Source of the DNA: JAJPKK01 sp963787675
Lineage (GTDB): Bacteria; Pseudomonadota; Alphaproteobacteria; Rhizobiales; Xanthobacteraceae
Length of the DNA: 64,000 bases
Direction of reading: 5' to 3'
Assembly: GCA_963787675.1 (NCBI GenBank)
Contig: CAWBDV010000011.1
Coordinates: 451,083 to 515,082 of the forward strand
A program made the position numbers and the translations under genes. Position 1 is the first letter of the stretch. Each line of letters opens with the position of its first letter. The notes under the pieces were generated by a model that was given only the letters and a program-made list of their open reading frames with translations, was not told where the DNA came from and did not search any database. Of this stretch, positions 54,866 through 63,631 are shown piece after piece.

Positions 54866-55435
54866 ATGAAGGCTTTTGGGGCGCTTTCGACGGCGGCGAC
54901 GGCCTCCAAAGCGATCGACACGAAAACGAAAGAATTTATGGCGCTCGCGATCGGTATCGCGGTCCACTGCGACGGCTGCGTTGCCTACCACACGAAAATG
55001 GCCCATCAACGCTTCTGTCTTGGCAAAGTTGTGCGCGACGTCTCGTGCCGCTTCGTAAAGCCCACCGATCTGCCGATCGTGCAGCCGAACTCGTTTCGAG
55101 CTGGTGATCAACCTCGCACTGCCAAGACGCTCGGCCTCACGATCCCGGAAACGCTGCGGGCAACCGCAGATCCAGTGAGGCGCCGGGAGTTCATAGCGTG
55201 GAGCACAGCGGCATGGTTGCCGATGGCGCACGCGGAGCAGGGGGGAGCCTCGCTCCCGACGTGGATCGTCGCTCAGACAGCGGTAGCTACGACTGCGGTT
55301 CAACAGCAGACGCAGACCATTCCGATTGCGATCGCCGGAGTTGGTGATGCCCCCAGCAACGACCTCGTGAAAAACACCGTGTCGCTCAGCTCACCTTCCC
55401 GCCCGCTCTGCTCGGTCGACGAGGTGATCGAATAG
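54866..55435 (+). pseudogene. AhpD/carboxymuconolactone-decarboxylase fragment fused to ABC_sub_bind remnants
   Basis: An unbroken 189-codon frame of three pieces. First, FGALSTAATASKAIDTKTKE, MALAIGIAVHCDGC with CxxC: an AhpD-like core whose true start is probably ATG 54786 (MGKDFADIAHDVNHW), now cut by a stop. Second, TAKTLGLTIPETLRATAD, the end of an ABC_sub_bind protein. Third, RRREFIAWSTAAWLPMAHAE and AVQQQTQTIPIAIAGVGDAP, pieces of the start and middle of another. This is decayed mosaic DNA rather than a functional gene. Confidence 0.65.
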
Positions 55436-55512
55436 TGCGAACCGGCTGACCGCTACGGGTCAATTGCGTCGTTTCGCGCGTGGCGCGCGCAGCCGCTTTA
55501 CGCCAACGAGCA

Positions 55513-55550
55513 GACCTAACGGAGCGAAATTGGCTCGTCCCAGTCGGGCC
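55513..55550 (+). repeat. 38-bp direct repeat, copy 1
   Basis: Begins GACCTAACGGAGCGA and ends GGGCC; matches 60989-61026 at 33 of 38 positions. The copies lie about 5.5 kb apart, on either side of the Omp, TIR-nSTAND and knottin-like genes. Confidence 0.6.
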
Positions 55551-55577
55551 GGGAGGAGATATTTGCCGGTCGGGCTT

Positions 55578-56519
55578 TCACCACGGCGTGGAGTAGTCAC
55601 CGAATTTGTAGGTGAGGCCGACACGGAGGATATCGCCGTAAAGGTGTGTGGACCCTTGCGCGTTGACAGTTGCGGCAAGAGGCCGAGTCGGGGGAACAAC
55701 GACAATCGGCAAGGTCACCGGCAACACCAGCGTGCTCAGACTGACGGTCTCCTGACCGAGGTCCCAGTGGACATATTCGGCCTTTGCGTTCCAGCCTTCG
55801 CCAAGAGCATATTCAAAGCCAGCGCCGGCAGCCCACCCAACACGAATTTGCGACGCGGAGCCTGATCCTTGAGCAGGTCCCCCGGAACAAGCGGTGGGAA
55901 AAGCACCAGACTGCACACAACCAGTTTCCGTTAAATTCGCCGATACATTGACTTGGCCATAAGCGAGCCCTGTGGTCGCATAAATTAGGAGACGCTCAGT
56001 TGGAACAAATCCCAGTCGGACACGCGCCGTTCCGAGCCAATCGAGTCTTTGCTCTCCACCTGCCACCGCCGTCGCATTTGCCAAATTCAGTGGCACCGCG
56101 AAGGGGATCAAGCTTGTCGCTTGGCCTTGCTGCCTGTCAGTGCCCTTGATTGCGGTGTAAGAAAAATCAGTCTCAAAACCGATGACCCAACGCGACCGGA
56201 GTTCGGCGTTGTAGCCAATCTGTATGCCGCCAATGAAACCAAACGGATGGGTTGCAAGTAAATTCGGGACAGCGGCCTGGGCAGCCGAGGTAAGTTGAGG
56301 CCCTGTCCCGAATGGATCAAGGCCACTCGTATTGAGCGAGCTGGCCGCTAGATCGATTGAACTAAACGACGAGCCGAGCCCAACCGAGGCGCCGGCGTAT
56401 AATCCGGTCCAATCATAATAATAGATTGCAGGCGGTGGTGTGGGGACCAAGTCGGCCGCTAACACGGGCTCCGCAATTAGCGCAGCGAAACCAGCACCCG
56501 CAACGATCAACTTCTTCAT
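55578..56519 (-). CDS. Outer-membrane beta-barrel protein (Omp25/RopB-like)
   Basis: 313 aa. Signal peptide (KKLIVAGAGFAALIAEPVLA), then a Pro-rich AADLVPTPPPAIYYYDWTGLYAG, the usual mature start of rhizobial Omp25-like barrels. Repeating amphipathic strands include GFIGGIQIGYN, WVIGFETDFSY, WLGTARVRLGFVP and the terminal strand LRVGLTYKFG. GGAGGG precedes ATG 56519. The C-terminus (GDYSTPW) extends 6 residues past the typical KFG end. Confidence 0.87.
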   Translation of the reverse strand: MKKLIVAGAGFAALIAEPVLAADLVPTPPPAIYYYDWTGLYAGASVGLGSSFSSIDLAASSLNTSGLDPFGTGPQLTSAAQAAVPNLLATHPFGFIGGIQIGYNAELRSRWVIGFETDFSYTAIKGTDRQQGQATSLIPFAVPLNLANATAVAGGEQRLDWLGTARVRLGFVPTERLLIYATTGLAYGQVNVSANLTETGCVQSGAFPTACSGGPAQGSGSASQIRVGWAAGAGFEYALGEGWNAKAEYVHWDLGQETVSLSTLVLPVTLPIVVVPPTRPLAATVNAQGSTHLYGDILRVGLTYKFGDYSTPW

Positions 56520-57025
56520 TGTCCCAGCCCTCCGACGATAAAAGAACAAGTCAATGTATCGACGGGCCTGGTAGCCGTCTGTGATGTTCCAGTCACAGCG
56601 GATAACAAACGGCGGTCTAATGATCGTTTGAGGTTATCTTCGCCCGCAGTACCGCCTCGCCACGGGCGGCAGCTTATCCTCCAATAGCTTCCTTCACGGG
56701 CGCCGTTGGGCCACGGCCGAGGCGGACCATGAGCCGCCTCACGCGCTGCAAAGAATTTGGAGAGAACCTTCGCGACAAGTCCCGGTTTGGGCGGTTCCCA
56801 TCCTACCCGGTCGTGATAGAGCATCAGCGCACCCAAGGTAGGACCGACGGGACGGCGGCGCTTTATCGGGTGGGCCCCGCGGCGTGGCCGTTCGCGGCGA
56901 GGGCGCAGCCTGCGAGTGCGGCGTATTAGGGATATCGCCGAGCGGCGGCGTTACTCATTGAAATTTGTCATTGCTGCAAGTGCCTCAAGATTCCAGGGAA
57001 TCGCCCCGACTCAAGTGACAAAGAT
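56520..57025. other. Intergenic stretch between Omp and TIR-nSTAND genes
   Basis: About 500 bp. It holds one recognisable remnant, a plus-strand signal-peptide piece of the ABC_sub_bind type at 56843-56929, and otherwise no supported gene. The Omp promoter should lie at its left end. Confidence 0.4.
56843..56929 (+). pseudogene. Signal-peptide remnant of an ABC_sub_bind protein
   Basis: The plus-strand frame ends AALYRVGPAAWPFAARAQPA and a stop soon after. The AAWP.AARAQ word is the hallmark Tat-like signal end of ABC_sub_bind proteins (usually GGAAAWPLAARAQ). Nothing of the mature domain follows. Confidence 0.5.
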
Positions 57026-59878
57026 TCAAGGAGTCAGCGTTCTCCCAATCCGAAACCCAAGATTACCGGTCCTGACGACGCTGATATAGCTGACGCGGTA
57101 GGCCGAACGGAGGACCAGAGGAATTCCGCTCCAGGAACCGCCTCGGATGACACGGCGACTGCAATCTCCGCTGGTCCACGCCGAACCATCTGTGGGCGCT
57201 CCAGTGTAGTCTCCGTGATAACAATCCTGCACCCATCGCCAGACGTTGCCGGCCATGTCGTAGAGACCGAACGCATTTGGATTAAACGATCCCACGGGTG
57301 CGGTCTTGCTGTTGTCCCACCCGCTGCCACACCCGTTGCAATTAGCGTTCCCTGTGCCGATTTCGTCGCCCCAGAAATAGGCCGTCGTGCTGCCAGCGCG
57401 AGCCGCGTATTCCCATTCCGCTTCCGTGAGCAGTCGGTAGCTCTTGCCGGTCATCGCAGAGAACCACGCAACATAGCGCTGGGCATCGTCCCAACTGACA
57501 TTGATGACCGGCCGCGTGCCCCGTCCGAAACCGCTGTCGCCAACCTGAGTGCACCCACCAACCGAGACGCAGGCGTCCCACTCGGCGAAAGTCACATCGA
57601 ACTTCGACACGGCGAAACTCCTGGCGATCGCCACCTTGTGCTGCGGGCCTTCATTGTCATAGCGGCCCTTTTCAGCCGCAGGCGATCCCATCACGAATTC
57701 ACCCGCCGGAATGACGATCATCTCGGGACAGTCCTCGGCACACTCGCGGAACGAATCCTCGGGTTTCAGCGCCCGCTCGGCCTCCGCGGTGAGCACGTAG
57801 GGCCGAATCTGCGCGAGCATGTAAGGCCGCGTGGTCGTAAACCAGTTTATCTGCTGACGCAGGAAGGCCTCATTGAGCCAACCGGCCACGCCCGCGACGA
57901 CGCCAAAGACCAGCACTCCGACCAGCGCCAGCATGCGTCGCGTCCGCGTTCGTGCTGACCGAGCCGCGGCCTGGCAGGCGGCGAGGTATTCGAACTCCGT
58001 CTCGTTGAGGCGCTTGCGATAACCTTCGACCAAGGCGAGCGACGCAACCTCGGCGAGCCTTTTGTCCCGGTGGTTGAGGAACGCGTCGTCCCCGCCGTTG
58101 CGTTTCCAGTTCGCGGCATCGACCTGGAGCGACCGTAGCGCCTCAAGTCGCGCCCGCTCTGGCTCGAGCCAGCTCGCGAGCCGCGTCCATTCGCGAAACA
58201 GCGCCTCGTGCGCGACCTCGACCGTGCCCGTATCGCCCTTTCGCACCACGAGACGCCACTGGTCGAACCTGATCAACAGCTCCTGCTGCTCGTCGTCGAA
58301 GCCGTTCCATGCCGCGATGCGCCGGATGGTGGCGCCCTGATCGTTGATCTGGGCCAGCGCCGGCACGAAGGTGGAAGCCGCGAGATCGACCCGCCGCTTT
58401 GGCGGTGGACCAGACGGCAGCGGCACGTCCTCCTCGGGCGCGAAGCCGCGTAGCGCCCGTTCGGCGGCATCCTCGATGAGCCCCTTCAAGCCGCCGACCT
58501 TGTCGTAATTGTCCCTCGTCAAGGCACCCGAGGCGGCGTACTGGCGCCACAGGCGCTGCAACGCGAACGCCAGCAGCGGCAGCGCGTCCTCCTTCGGTGC
58601 GTCTTCCGTGAGTGCATCGACGAGCCTATCATCGACATCGACGCCGTAGCGTTTCGCCGGCTCCTCGACGACGCTGTCGAAGCGAAACACCGGTATGGCA
58701 CGCAGATCGTAGCCGCGCGCCTCCAGGGCCTGAAAGCGGCGATGGCTTTGCAACTCGGGAAAGCTATCGGTGCGGATCGTGAAGGCGAGTTGCCAACTGC
58801 TTTTGGTCGTTGTCAAGGCGGCGCGGAGGTAGTCGGCCAGCGCTTCGCCGCTGTCGCCGTCCGCCCGCGCCATCTCCTCGGCCTGATCGATGCTGACGAG
58901 AATCGTTGCGGTGCCGCGTCCGGCCACGTCACGCAGTCTGCGCCCCTCGGCTTCGAGCGTCGCTTCCACCGCGCAGTGCCCGGTCGGGGACAGGTAGCCA
59001 TCTTTACGCTCCGCATTGGACCAAGCGCCGAACAGGCGATCACGAACGACGCCATGGGCCTCGACTTTGCCGAAATCGGCGAGGCTGCGCGCCAGCGCTT
59101 CGGCGAAATTGAGCAGCGGATCGGCGCCCGGCCGGAATGCGCGTAGCGGCAGCCATGCCGGGGCCTCCCGTCGTAGGCGCGGGATGATCCCGGCCTTGAG
59201 GAGCGACGATTTTCCAGCGCCCGACGCTCCCAGGATCACAAAGGGTCGTCGCTCGGCGGCGGCACGCATCTGCCGCAGAGCATCCATCGCCTGGGCGATC
59301 TCGCGGCTGCGGCCGTAGAACAGCGCCGCGTCGGCGTCGTCGTCGCCAAACGAGGTAAGGCCGGGAAATGGCGTTGGACGCCTCTGGCGATCGACCTCAA
59401 AAGCTTCGGGATCCAGGCCGACGCGACTGAGCGCGCCGGCCGCGCGAAGTCCTGCCTTGAAGCGATTTGCAACGTTCGCGTCTGCGTCGAGGTCCAGAAC
59501 TTGGTTCGGCTTGAGGCAAGTATTGAGATTTAGGCCTTGGTTCTCTGCACAGACCTCCGCGAACCGTTTCTCTGCTTCCCCGCGGAGGTTCGGAACGGCC
59601 GGCAGCAGAAACAGTGGGATGATGCGCTTGCCCATGTACCAGGCCGCGCGGAACTCGTTGAAGCATTCATTCGACGCCAGCCAATTCTCGGTGATGAGGC
59701 AGATGACGACGCGGCAAGTCCCGGCGGATACCCGCAATTCATCGCGCCATTGGGCGCCGCCCGCGAGGCTTGAATGATCGACGAAGAAGTCAGTGAAGCC
59801 GTTGGCGCGCAGCCAGGCTTCCAGTTTGGTGGTCACCTCGTCATCCGCGCTGGAATGGCTTACGAACAGGACCGCCAT
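57026..59878 (-). CDS. TIR-nSTAND ATPase-transmembrane-FGE-fold protein
   Basis: 950 aa. TIR domain 1-140 (FVSHSSADD; ECFNEFRAAW with the putative catalytic Glu75), then a STAND NTPase with Walker A GASGAGKSS (217-225) and Walker B ILVSIDQAEE (326-335), and a helical segment to about 640. A transmembrane helix lies at about 649-668. A C-terminal formylglycine-generating-enzyme/C-type-lectin-like domain spans about 715-948 (IPAGEFVMGSP, LLTEAEWEYAARAG, GNVWRWVQD, VIRGGSW, GFRIGRTL). The Cys pair required for FGE catalysis after GGSW is absent (SGIPLVLRSAYRV), so this part is probably a sensor. TIR enzymes cleave NAD; the whole protein is a candidate anti-phage or signalling protein. No partner gene is adjacent. 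Confidence 0.87.
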   Translation of the reverse strand: MAVLFVSHSSADDEVTTKLEAWLRANGFTDFFVDHSSLAGGAQWRDELRVSAGTCRVVICLITENWLASNECFNEFRAAWYMGKRIIPLFLLPAVPNLRGEAEKRFAEVCAENQGLNLNTCLKPNQVLDLDADANVANRFKAGLRAAGALSRVGLDPEAFEVDRQRRPTPFPGLTSFGDDDADAALFYGRSREIAQAMDALRQMRAAAERRPFVILGASGAGKSSLLKAGIIPRLRREAPAWLPLRAFRPGADPLLNFAEALARSLADFGKVEAHGVVRDRLFGAWSNAERKDGYLSPTGHCAVEATLEAEGRRLRDVAGRGTATILVSIDQAEEMARADGDSGEALADYLRAALTTTKSSWQLAFTIRTDSFPELQSHRRFQALEARGYDLRAIPVFRFDSVVEEPAKRYGVDVDDRLVDALTEDAPKEDALPLLAFALQRLWRQYAASGALTRDNYDKVGGLKGLIEDAAERALRGFAPEEDVPLPSGPPPKRRVDLAASTFVPALAQINDQGATIRRIAAWNGFDDEQQELLIRFDQWRLVVRKGDTGTVEVAHEALFREWTRLASWLEPERARLEALRSLQVDAANWKRNGGDDAFLNHRDKRLAEVASLALVEGYRKRLNETEFEYLAACQAAARSARTRTRRMLALVGVLVFGVVAGVAGWLNEAFLRQQINWFTTTRPYMLAQIRPYVLTAEAERALKPEDSFRECAEDCPEMIVIPAGEFVMGSPAAEKGRYDNEGPQHKVAIARSFAVSKFDVTFAEWDACVSVGGCTQVGDSGFGRGTRPVINVSWDDAQRYVAWFSAMTGKSYRLLTEAEWEYAARAGSTTAYFWGDEIGTGNANCNGCGSGWDNSKTAPVGSFNPNAFGLYDMAGNVWRWVQDCYHGDYTGAPTDGSAWTSGDCSRRVIRGGSWSGIPLVLRSAYRVSYISVVRTGNLGFRIGRTLTP

Positions 59879-59885
59879 GTGCGGC

Positions 59886-60327
59886 TCACCAAGCCCTTTG
59901 CGGCGGCACTAAAGACAATCGGCTGCGCATCGACCGCGATGCCGCGATCAACGGTGAGCTAGAGGAATTAATCATCCACGGCAGACCACGATCGCCTCGG
60001 CATTTATCGGCACTCGAATGGCGCTTGCAAACTAGCGCGGCACTACTCCAAGCGCCCATCCGATGTGCATAGTGGCCACACTCGTGGCAATCATGCAACA
60101 TGGCGGCTTGGGGTCAATCGCGTCGCTTCATCATGCTCGCGGCAGGTCCGCTCAATATTTGAAACCGGACTCTGCAATGCCTCGGTACACCTCGGCGCAA
60201 ACGACACCGAACTTCCCTTGAATAGTACGCCTTCGAGGATGCAGCCCGCCGTCGTGTTGAACGACTTGTGCTGAAGCGGGCGTCGGATCGCGTGGCGGCG
60301 CAAAAACGCCGATGCAAATGGGACGCC
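59886..60327. other. Intergenic stretch upstream of the TIR-nSTAND gene
   Basis: About 440 bp without a supported gene. It must contain the TIR-nSTAND promoter at its left end and the 3' flank of the knottin-like gene at its right end. ORFs of 60-70 codons here have no coherent product or start signal. Confidence 0.4.
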
Positions 60328-60666
60328 TCAATCACATCGCTTTGACTGATTGTTGTATCGCTTTCCTTCCGCTTTCCACCGCATGCTGCAGGAGCCACTG
60401 CAACACTGGTTGTTACCGGAACAGATGACGGACGCCGGCCAACATTGCTGGGCAATTTTGTATTGTGTTTGCGGGCCCGGAATCGGATTTGCGACGGGGG
60501 CCGACAGCGCGGACATTTCCACTGCCTTCGCCGAAGGCAGCACGGCCAGGCTGCCAGCGAGCGCCAAGCACGTGTACAGTCCGAATAAGGTGAAACCGCC
60601 GAAAGCAGGACCCGCGTTAGCAGGATCGGAAGCAAGCCGTCGTTTTGAGAACATCATGGTTTGCAT
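60328..60666 (-). CDS. Secreted small protein with inhibitor-cystine-knot cysteine pattern
   Basis: 112 aa. Start ATG 60666 (MQTMMFSKRR), CCGAGG upstream. Signal/anchor segment FTLFGLYTCLALAGSLAVLP with cleavage near AKA. The last 40 residues contain six cysteines spaced C-X6-C-X5-CC-X3-C-X17-C (CWPASVIC, NNQCCSGSC, SKRCD), the C-C-CC-C-C order of knottins such as conotoxins. The final loop is longer than in animal toxins. A disulfide-stabilised secreted mini-protein (toxin, inhibitor or signalling ligand) is plausible; no family recognised. Confidence 0.65.
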   Translation of the reverse strand: MQTMMFSKRRLASDPANAGPAFGGFTLFGLYTCLALAGSLAVLPSAKAVEMSALSAPVANPIPGPQTQYKIAQQCWPASVICSGNNQCCSGSCSMRWKAEGKRYNNQSKRCD

Positions 60667-61178
60667 CCTCGGGATCAGTTGGCGAGTTCCATTCGCGCTA
60701 CATCCGTCTGGATAGCAAGCGTAGAAATGGTCAATGCCGGTATATTTTCCCCGCAGCCGCTGCCGGGACTGTTCAAAATTGCTCACAATCAAAAATAATG
60801 GCAGCGCCGTTTTGCGTTTACGGCCTTCTCCATACGACCTCAGGAACGGCACGGACGACAGCAGACGGTCTCCCGCACAGATCAACAACACGGTCCCGAC
60901 CGCATGCGATGCATACGCGGGGGCCGGTCTGGGTCATGAGCGCCATTTGGCCGGCATCTCAAGCATTTCCGCTGGAGCTCAATGAGCGGACCTAACGGAG
61001 CGAGATCGCCTCGTCGCAGTTGGGCCATAACCGGCCTCTCGCGCTGCACAAAAGATCGGGATATGATGCCGGCACTACGAGCATTTGCGGCAATTATCGT
61101 GGCCAAGGCGGCAAGGTGCAAAGGAGGTGAAGACATTGGCATCCGCCGTCGTGAATCAATTAATCCTGCAGCTCAGAA
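60667..61178. other. Intergenic stretch between knottin-like and secreted-orphan genes
   Basis: About 510 bp, no supported gene. It contains the second copy of the 38-bp repeat (60989-61026). Short ORFs on both strands lack ribosome sites and recognisable products. Confidence 0.4.
60989..61026 (+). repeat. 38-bp direct repeat, copy 2
   Basis: Matches 55513-55550 at 33 of 38 positions (GACCTAACGGAGCGA conserved). Origin unknown. Confidence 0.6.
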
Positions 61179-61787
61179 TTAAGATGCTGGTTGCGACCTG
61201 ATTCCGTCCCGTTCTTTAACGACGATGTTACTATTTGGCTTGTCACGGCGCTCTATCGTGCTCACCCAATGATAAGGATCGCATGCGGGAATGTGTTCGT
61301 ATCTGCCCTTTGTCCAGTTCGCACCCGTCCAGCAGTATGCCCACAGCTCACCCCAGGCATTTTTCATTGAAATTCTGCCCGCAGGGTCAATATTTATTTC
61401 TCCAACTATATTTTCGTGTCCAATGGACACCACTCCGTTGGAACGGAAACCGTAAAAATCAGTGCCATATCCATTATGGGAAATAATAACCACATCATTA
61501 GGATTGAATCGTACGTGCACGTCGCGGCATACGAAGGGCTTGAGCACGTAATCTGGCGTATGAATGGTTTCGACCGAGATATGCCCAGCCGATGGTTCGT
61601 GCCCAACAACTTGTTCAATTACGACGATATCAGAATGTAGGCCCCGAGCCTGAACTATGAAATCTCCAAACGGTCCGCATTCGGATCCATTCAAAGGCTC
61701 CGAGCGCCACCACGACGAATACGGTTCGGCGTTGGCCAAAAAAACAGCCAGGGAGGCAATTCCAATTGAAATTGCAATGATCCGCAT
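61179..61787 (-). CDS. Secreted protein of unknown function
   Basis: 202 aa. ATG 61787 after GGAGGTT. Signal peptide (RIIAISIGIASLAVFLANA). The mature part has four cysteines (ECGPFGDF, KPFVCRDVHVRF, WAYCWTGANW, IPACDPYHW), so possibly two disulfides, and a beta-rich pattern (NGVVSIGHENIVGEINIDPA). No family recognised. It is 40 bp downstream of the methyltransferase gene on the same strand. Confidence 0.65.
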   Translation of the reverse strand: MRIIAISIGIASLAVFLANAEPYSSWWRSEPLNGSECGPFGDFIVQARGLHSDIVVIEQVVGHEPSAGHISVETIHTPDYVLKPFVCRDVHVRFNPNDVVIISHNGYGTDFYGFRSNGVVSIGHENIVGEINIDPAGRISMKNAWGELWAYCWTGANWTKGRYEHIPACDPYHWVSTIERRDKPNSNIVVKERDGIRSQPAS

Positions 61788-61826
61788 TACAACCTCCAAT
61801 CCCACGACTTCGGCTCTTCGGTAATC

Positions 61827-62492
61827 TCAACTCGATCTGGCCGGGCGGCGTTTGCAAGCAACCGCAAGCAGTCCCGCCACACCCAGGCTGAGCTCGAGCG
61901 GCGTTACTCCAAGTTCATCGTCACCGAATCCGCCCTTTCGTAGAAACTGAAGCAGATCATCTTCGTCGTACATCTGATGGGTCTCCGCGGTGCACATTTT
62001 CCAATCCTTCATGCTCGACCGCGCGGTGGCGTAAAGGGCGATCTTGCCGCCACTACAGAGAACACGCCGCATTTCTCGGATTTCAGGGCCGTCTTTGGAA
62101 AAGAAATACAGGACGTTGACCGCCAGGATCTTGTTGATGACATTGGATTCAAATGGCAGCGCGTCCAATCGCCCCTGCCGCAGATCAATGCGGCCATCCC
62201 TGATCTTGCGCGCATTAAAGCGGCGAGCCTGACGTATCATTGCCGCTGATTGATCGATACCAAGGACCAAGCCCGCATAGGCCAGGGACGCCAACTCAGC
62301 GATAGCTCGCCCCGGTCCAAAGCCGAGTTCGAGGACCACATCCGTAGGTTCGATTTGAAGCGCATCGATCGCGATGCGATTAGGTTCGCGGTTTACAATG
62401 GCCATTGCGCGACCGACAAGCGCTGCTTGAAATCCATAAGGATGCCGCAGCTGTCGCCCGAGTGTTTTCCAAACAGCATCCATAGCGGTCAT
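61827..62492 (-). CDS. Class I SAM-dependent methyltransferase
   Basis: 221 aa. Motif I is VVLELGFGPGRAIAEL, with a GIDQSAAMIRQARR acidic-loop region and AVNVLYFFSKDGPEIREMRR as motif II/III area. Its ATG overlaps the oxidoreductase stop (ATGA at 62489-62492), so it belongs to the type III PKS operon and probably O- or C-methylates the polyketide or quinone product. Substrate unknown. Confidence 0.83.
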   Translation of the reverse strand: MTAMDAVWKTLGRQLRHPYGFQAALVGRAMAIVNREPNRIAIDALQIEPTDVVLELGFGPGRAIAELASLAYAGLVLGIDQSAAMIRQARRFNARKIRDGRIDLRQGRLDALPFESNVINKILAVNVLYFFSKDGPEIREMRRVLCSGGKIALYATARSSMKDWKMCTAETHQMYDEDDLLQFLRKGGFGDDELGVTPLELSLGVAGLLAVACKRRPARSS

Positions 62493-63628
62493 GATTGCGC
62501 GATGTGCCTGAGCGCCTTGGAAGCAAGCAACACAAATGTCAGATCGACGGCCTCACGCGACGCTTCCCATGGTCTAATCGCGCCGACGTGGGCGGCTAAC
62601 AGACGATTGAACATAAGCGGCCGTGCGGACATCCTTCGCATTGCGCGTTTGCGCAGCCCATCATGTTGATCCATCAGCAGCAGCAGCCGGGTCATCAAAC
62701 GCGGCAGGCGGACGATCCGCCGATGGGCGCACTGATAGGCTGTAAGGTTGCCTCGCGCGAGCGCCGCTCCAAGAACCTGCGCCTGCCGAAAGGCCATCGA
62801 AAGTCCTTCGCCGGTAACGGCATCGACAGACCCCGAGGCATCCCCGACCAATGCTATTTGACCGCGGTTTACGGCGCTCATGATGGTGGTCGTCGAGAGC
62901 GCGCCCCGCTCGACGCTACTGGGAATTGCGCTTGCCAGGCGCCGGGCAAGCCTGGGGAACAATGCCGCCATGTGCGACATGCGCGCGTCCTGTTCGCGAC
63001 CGATAATCGCGACACAAACCTCACTCGGTCCCGTCGGGGTAACATAGGCCTGACAATAGGTGTGCCAGTACACCTCCACGAAGTTTGTCCACGGTCGGAC
63101 GTGAAAATGCTGGCGTACCCCCAGTCGCCTAGGCCCAACGATCCTCGCGGTGGCTCCCGCCCAATCGCGGGCGCGCGAATGAAGTCCGTCAGCACCGACG
63201 ATCCATCGACATCGCACCGTTTGATCGTCGACGACAGCGCCCTGAGAATGAATGGCCCTGACGCGCGCTTGCCAGAACACGCGGATGCCGGCACGCGCGG
63301 TGCATTCGGCAAGGGCCGCCTGCAAGCGCGTGCGACGAATGCCGAGGCCAACTTCGTTATTCGGAAATGGTGCTTCCGTCTCCAGGCCGTCATCCAGAAA
63401 ACGTATCCCGGCGAACGGAAGCCCAAGTTCAGAGCCAATCTCCACGCCCAGCGCGCGCAAGGCTGAAACCCCGTCGGGCATCAGACCTTCCCCGCAAGCC
63501 TTGTCGATCGGACTCTGCGCTCGATCGGCGACGATAACATCGAGGCCGTGCCGCCGCGCGGCAAGGGCGGTCGCCAGCCCAGCGGGGCCGCCGCCTATAA
63601 CCAGCACATCGGTTTCGGGGGGCAGCAT
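62489..63628 (-). CDS. FAD-dependent oxidoreductase (geranylgeranyl reductase / monooxygenase-like)
   Basis: 379 aa. N-terminal FAD motif VLVIGGGPAGLATAL (GGGPAG at 12-17), CGEGLMPDGVSAL as in geranylgeranyl-reductase-like flavoproteins, and the second FAD motif GDASGSVDAVTGEGLSMAF. It starts 3 bp after the PKS stop and overlaps the methyltransferase gene, giving a tight three-gene biosynthetic operon. It probably hydroxylates or oxidises the polyketide-derived ring; family context only. Confidence 0.84.
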   Translation of the reverse strand: MLPPETDVLVIGGGPAGLATALAARRHGLDVIVADRAQSPIDKACGEGLMPDGVSALRALGVEIGSELGLPFAGIRFLDDGLETEAPFPNNEVGLGIRRTRLQAALAECTARAGIRVFWQARVRAIHSQGAVVDDQTVRCRWIVGADGLHSRARDWAGATARIVGPRRLGVRQHFHVRPWTNFVEVYWHTYCQAYVTPTGPSEVCVAIIGREQDARMSHMAALFPRLARRLASAIPSSVERGALSTTTIMSAVNRGQIALVGDASGSVDAVTGEGLSMAFRQAQVLGAALARGNLTAYQCAHRRIVRLPRLMTRLLLLMDQHDGLRKRAMRRMSARPLMFNRLLAAHVGAIRPWEASREAVDLTFVLLASKALRHIAQS

Positions 63629-63631
63629 TGG

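Noticed and set aside
57026..57300. A diversity-generating retroelement acting on the FGE/C-type-lectin-like C-terminus of the TIR-nSTAND protein
   Set aside because: FGE-fold domains are classic DGR targets, but no reverse transcriptase, template repeat or AAY-codon-rich variable stretch is visible in the window.
60114..60635. A 173-codon minus-strand ORF overlapping the knottin-like gene
   Set aside because: Arg/Ser-rich shadow frame; the alternative frame has a signal peptide, a start signal and an ordered cysteine pattern.
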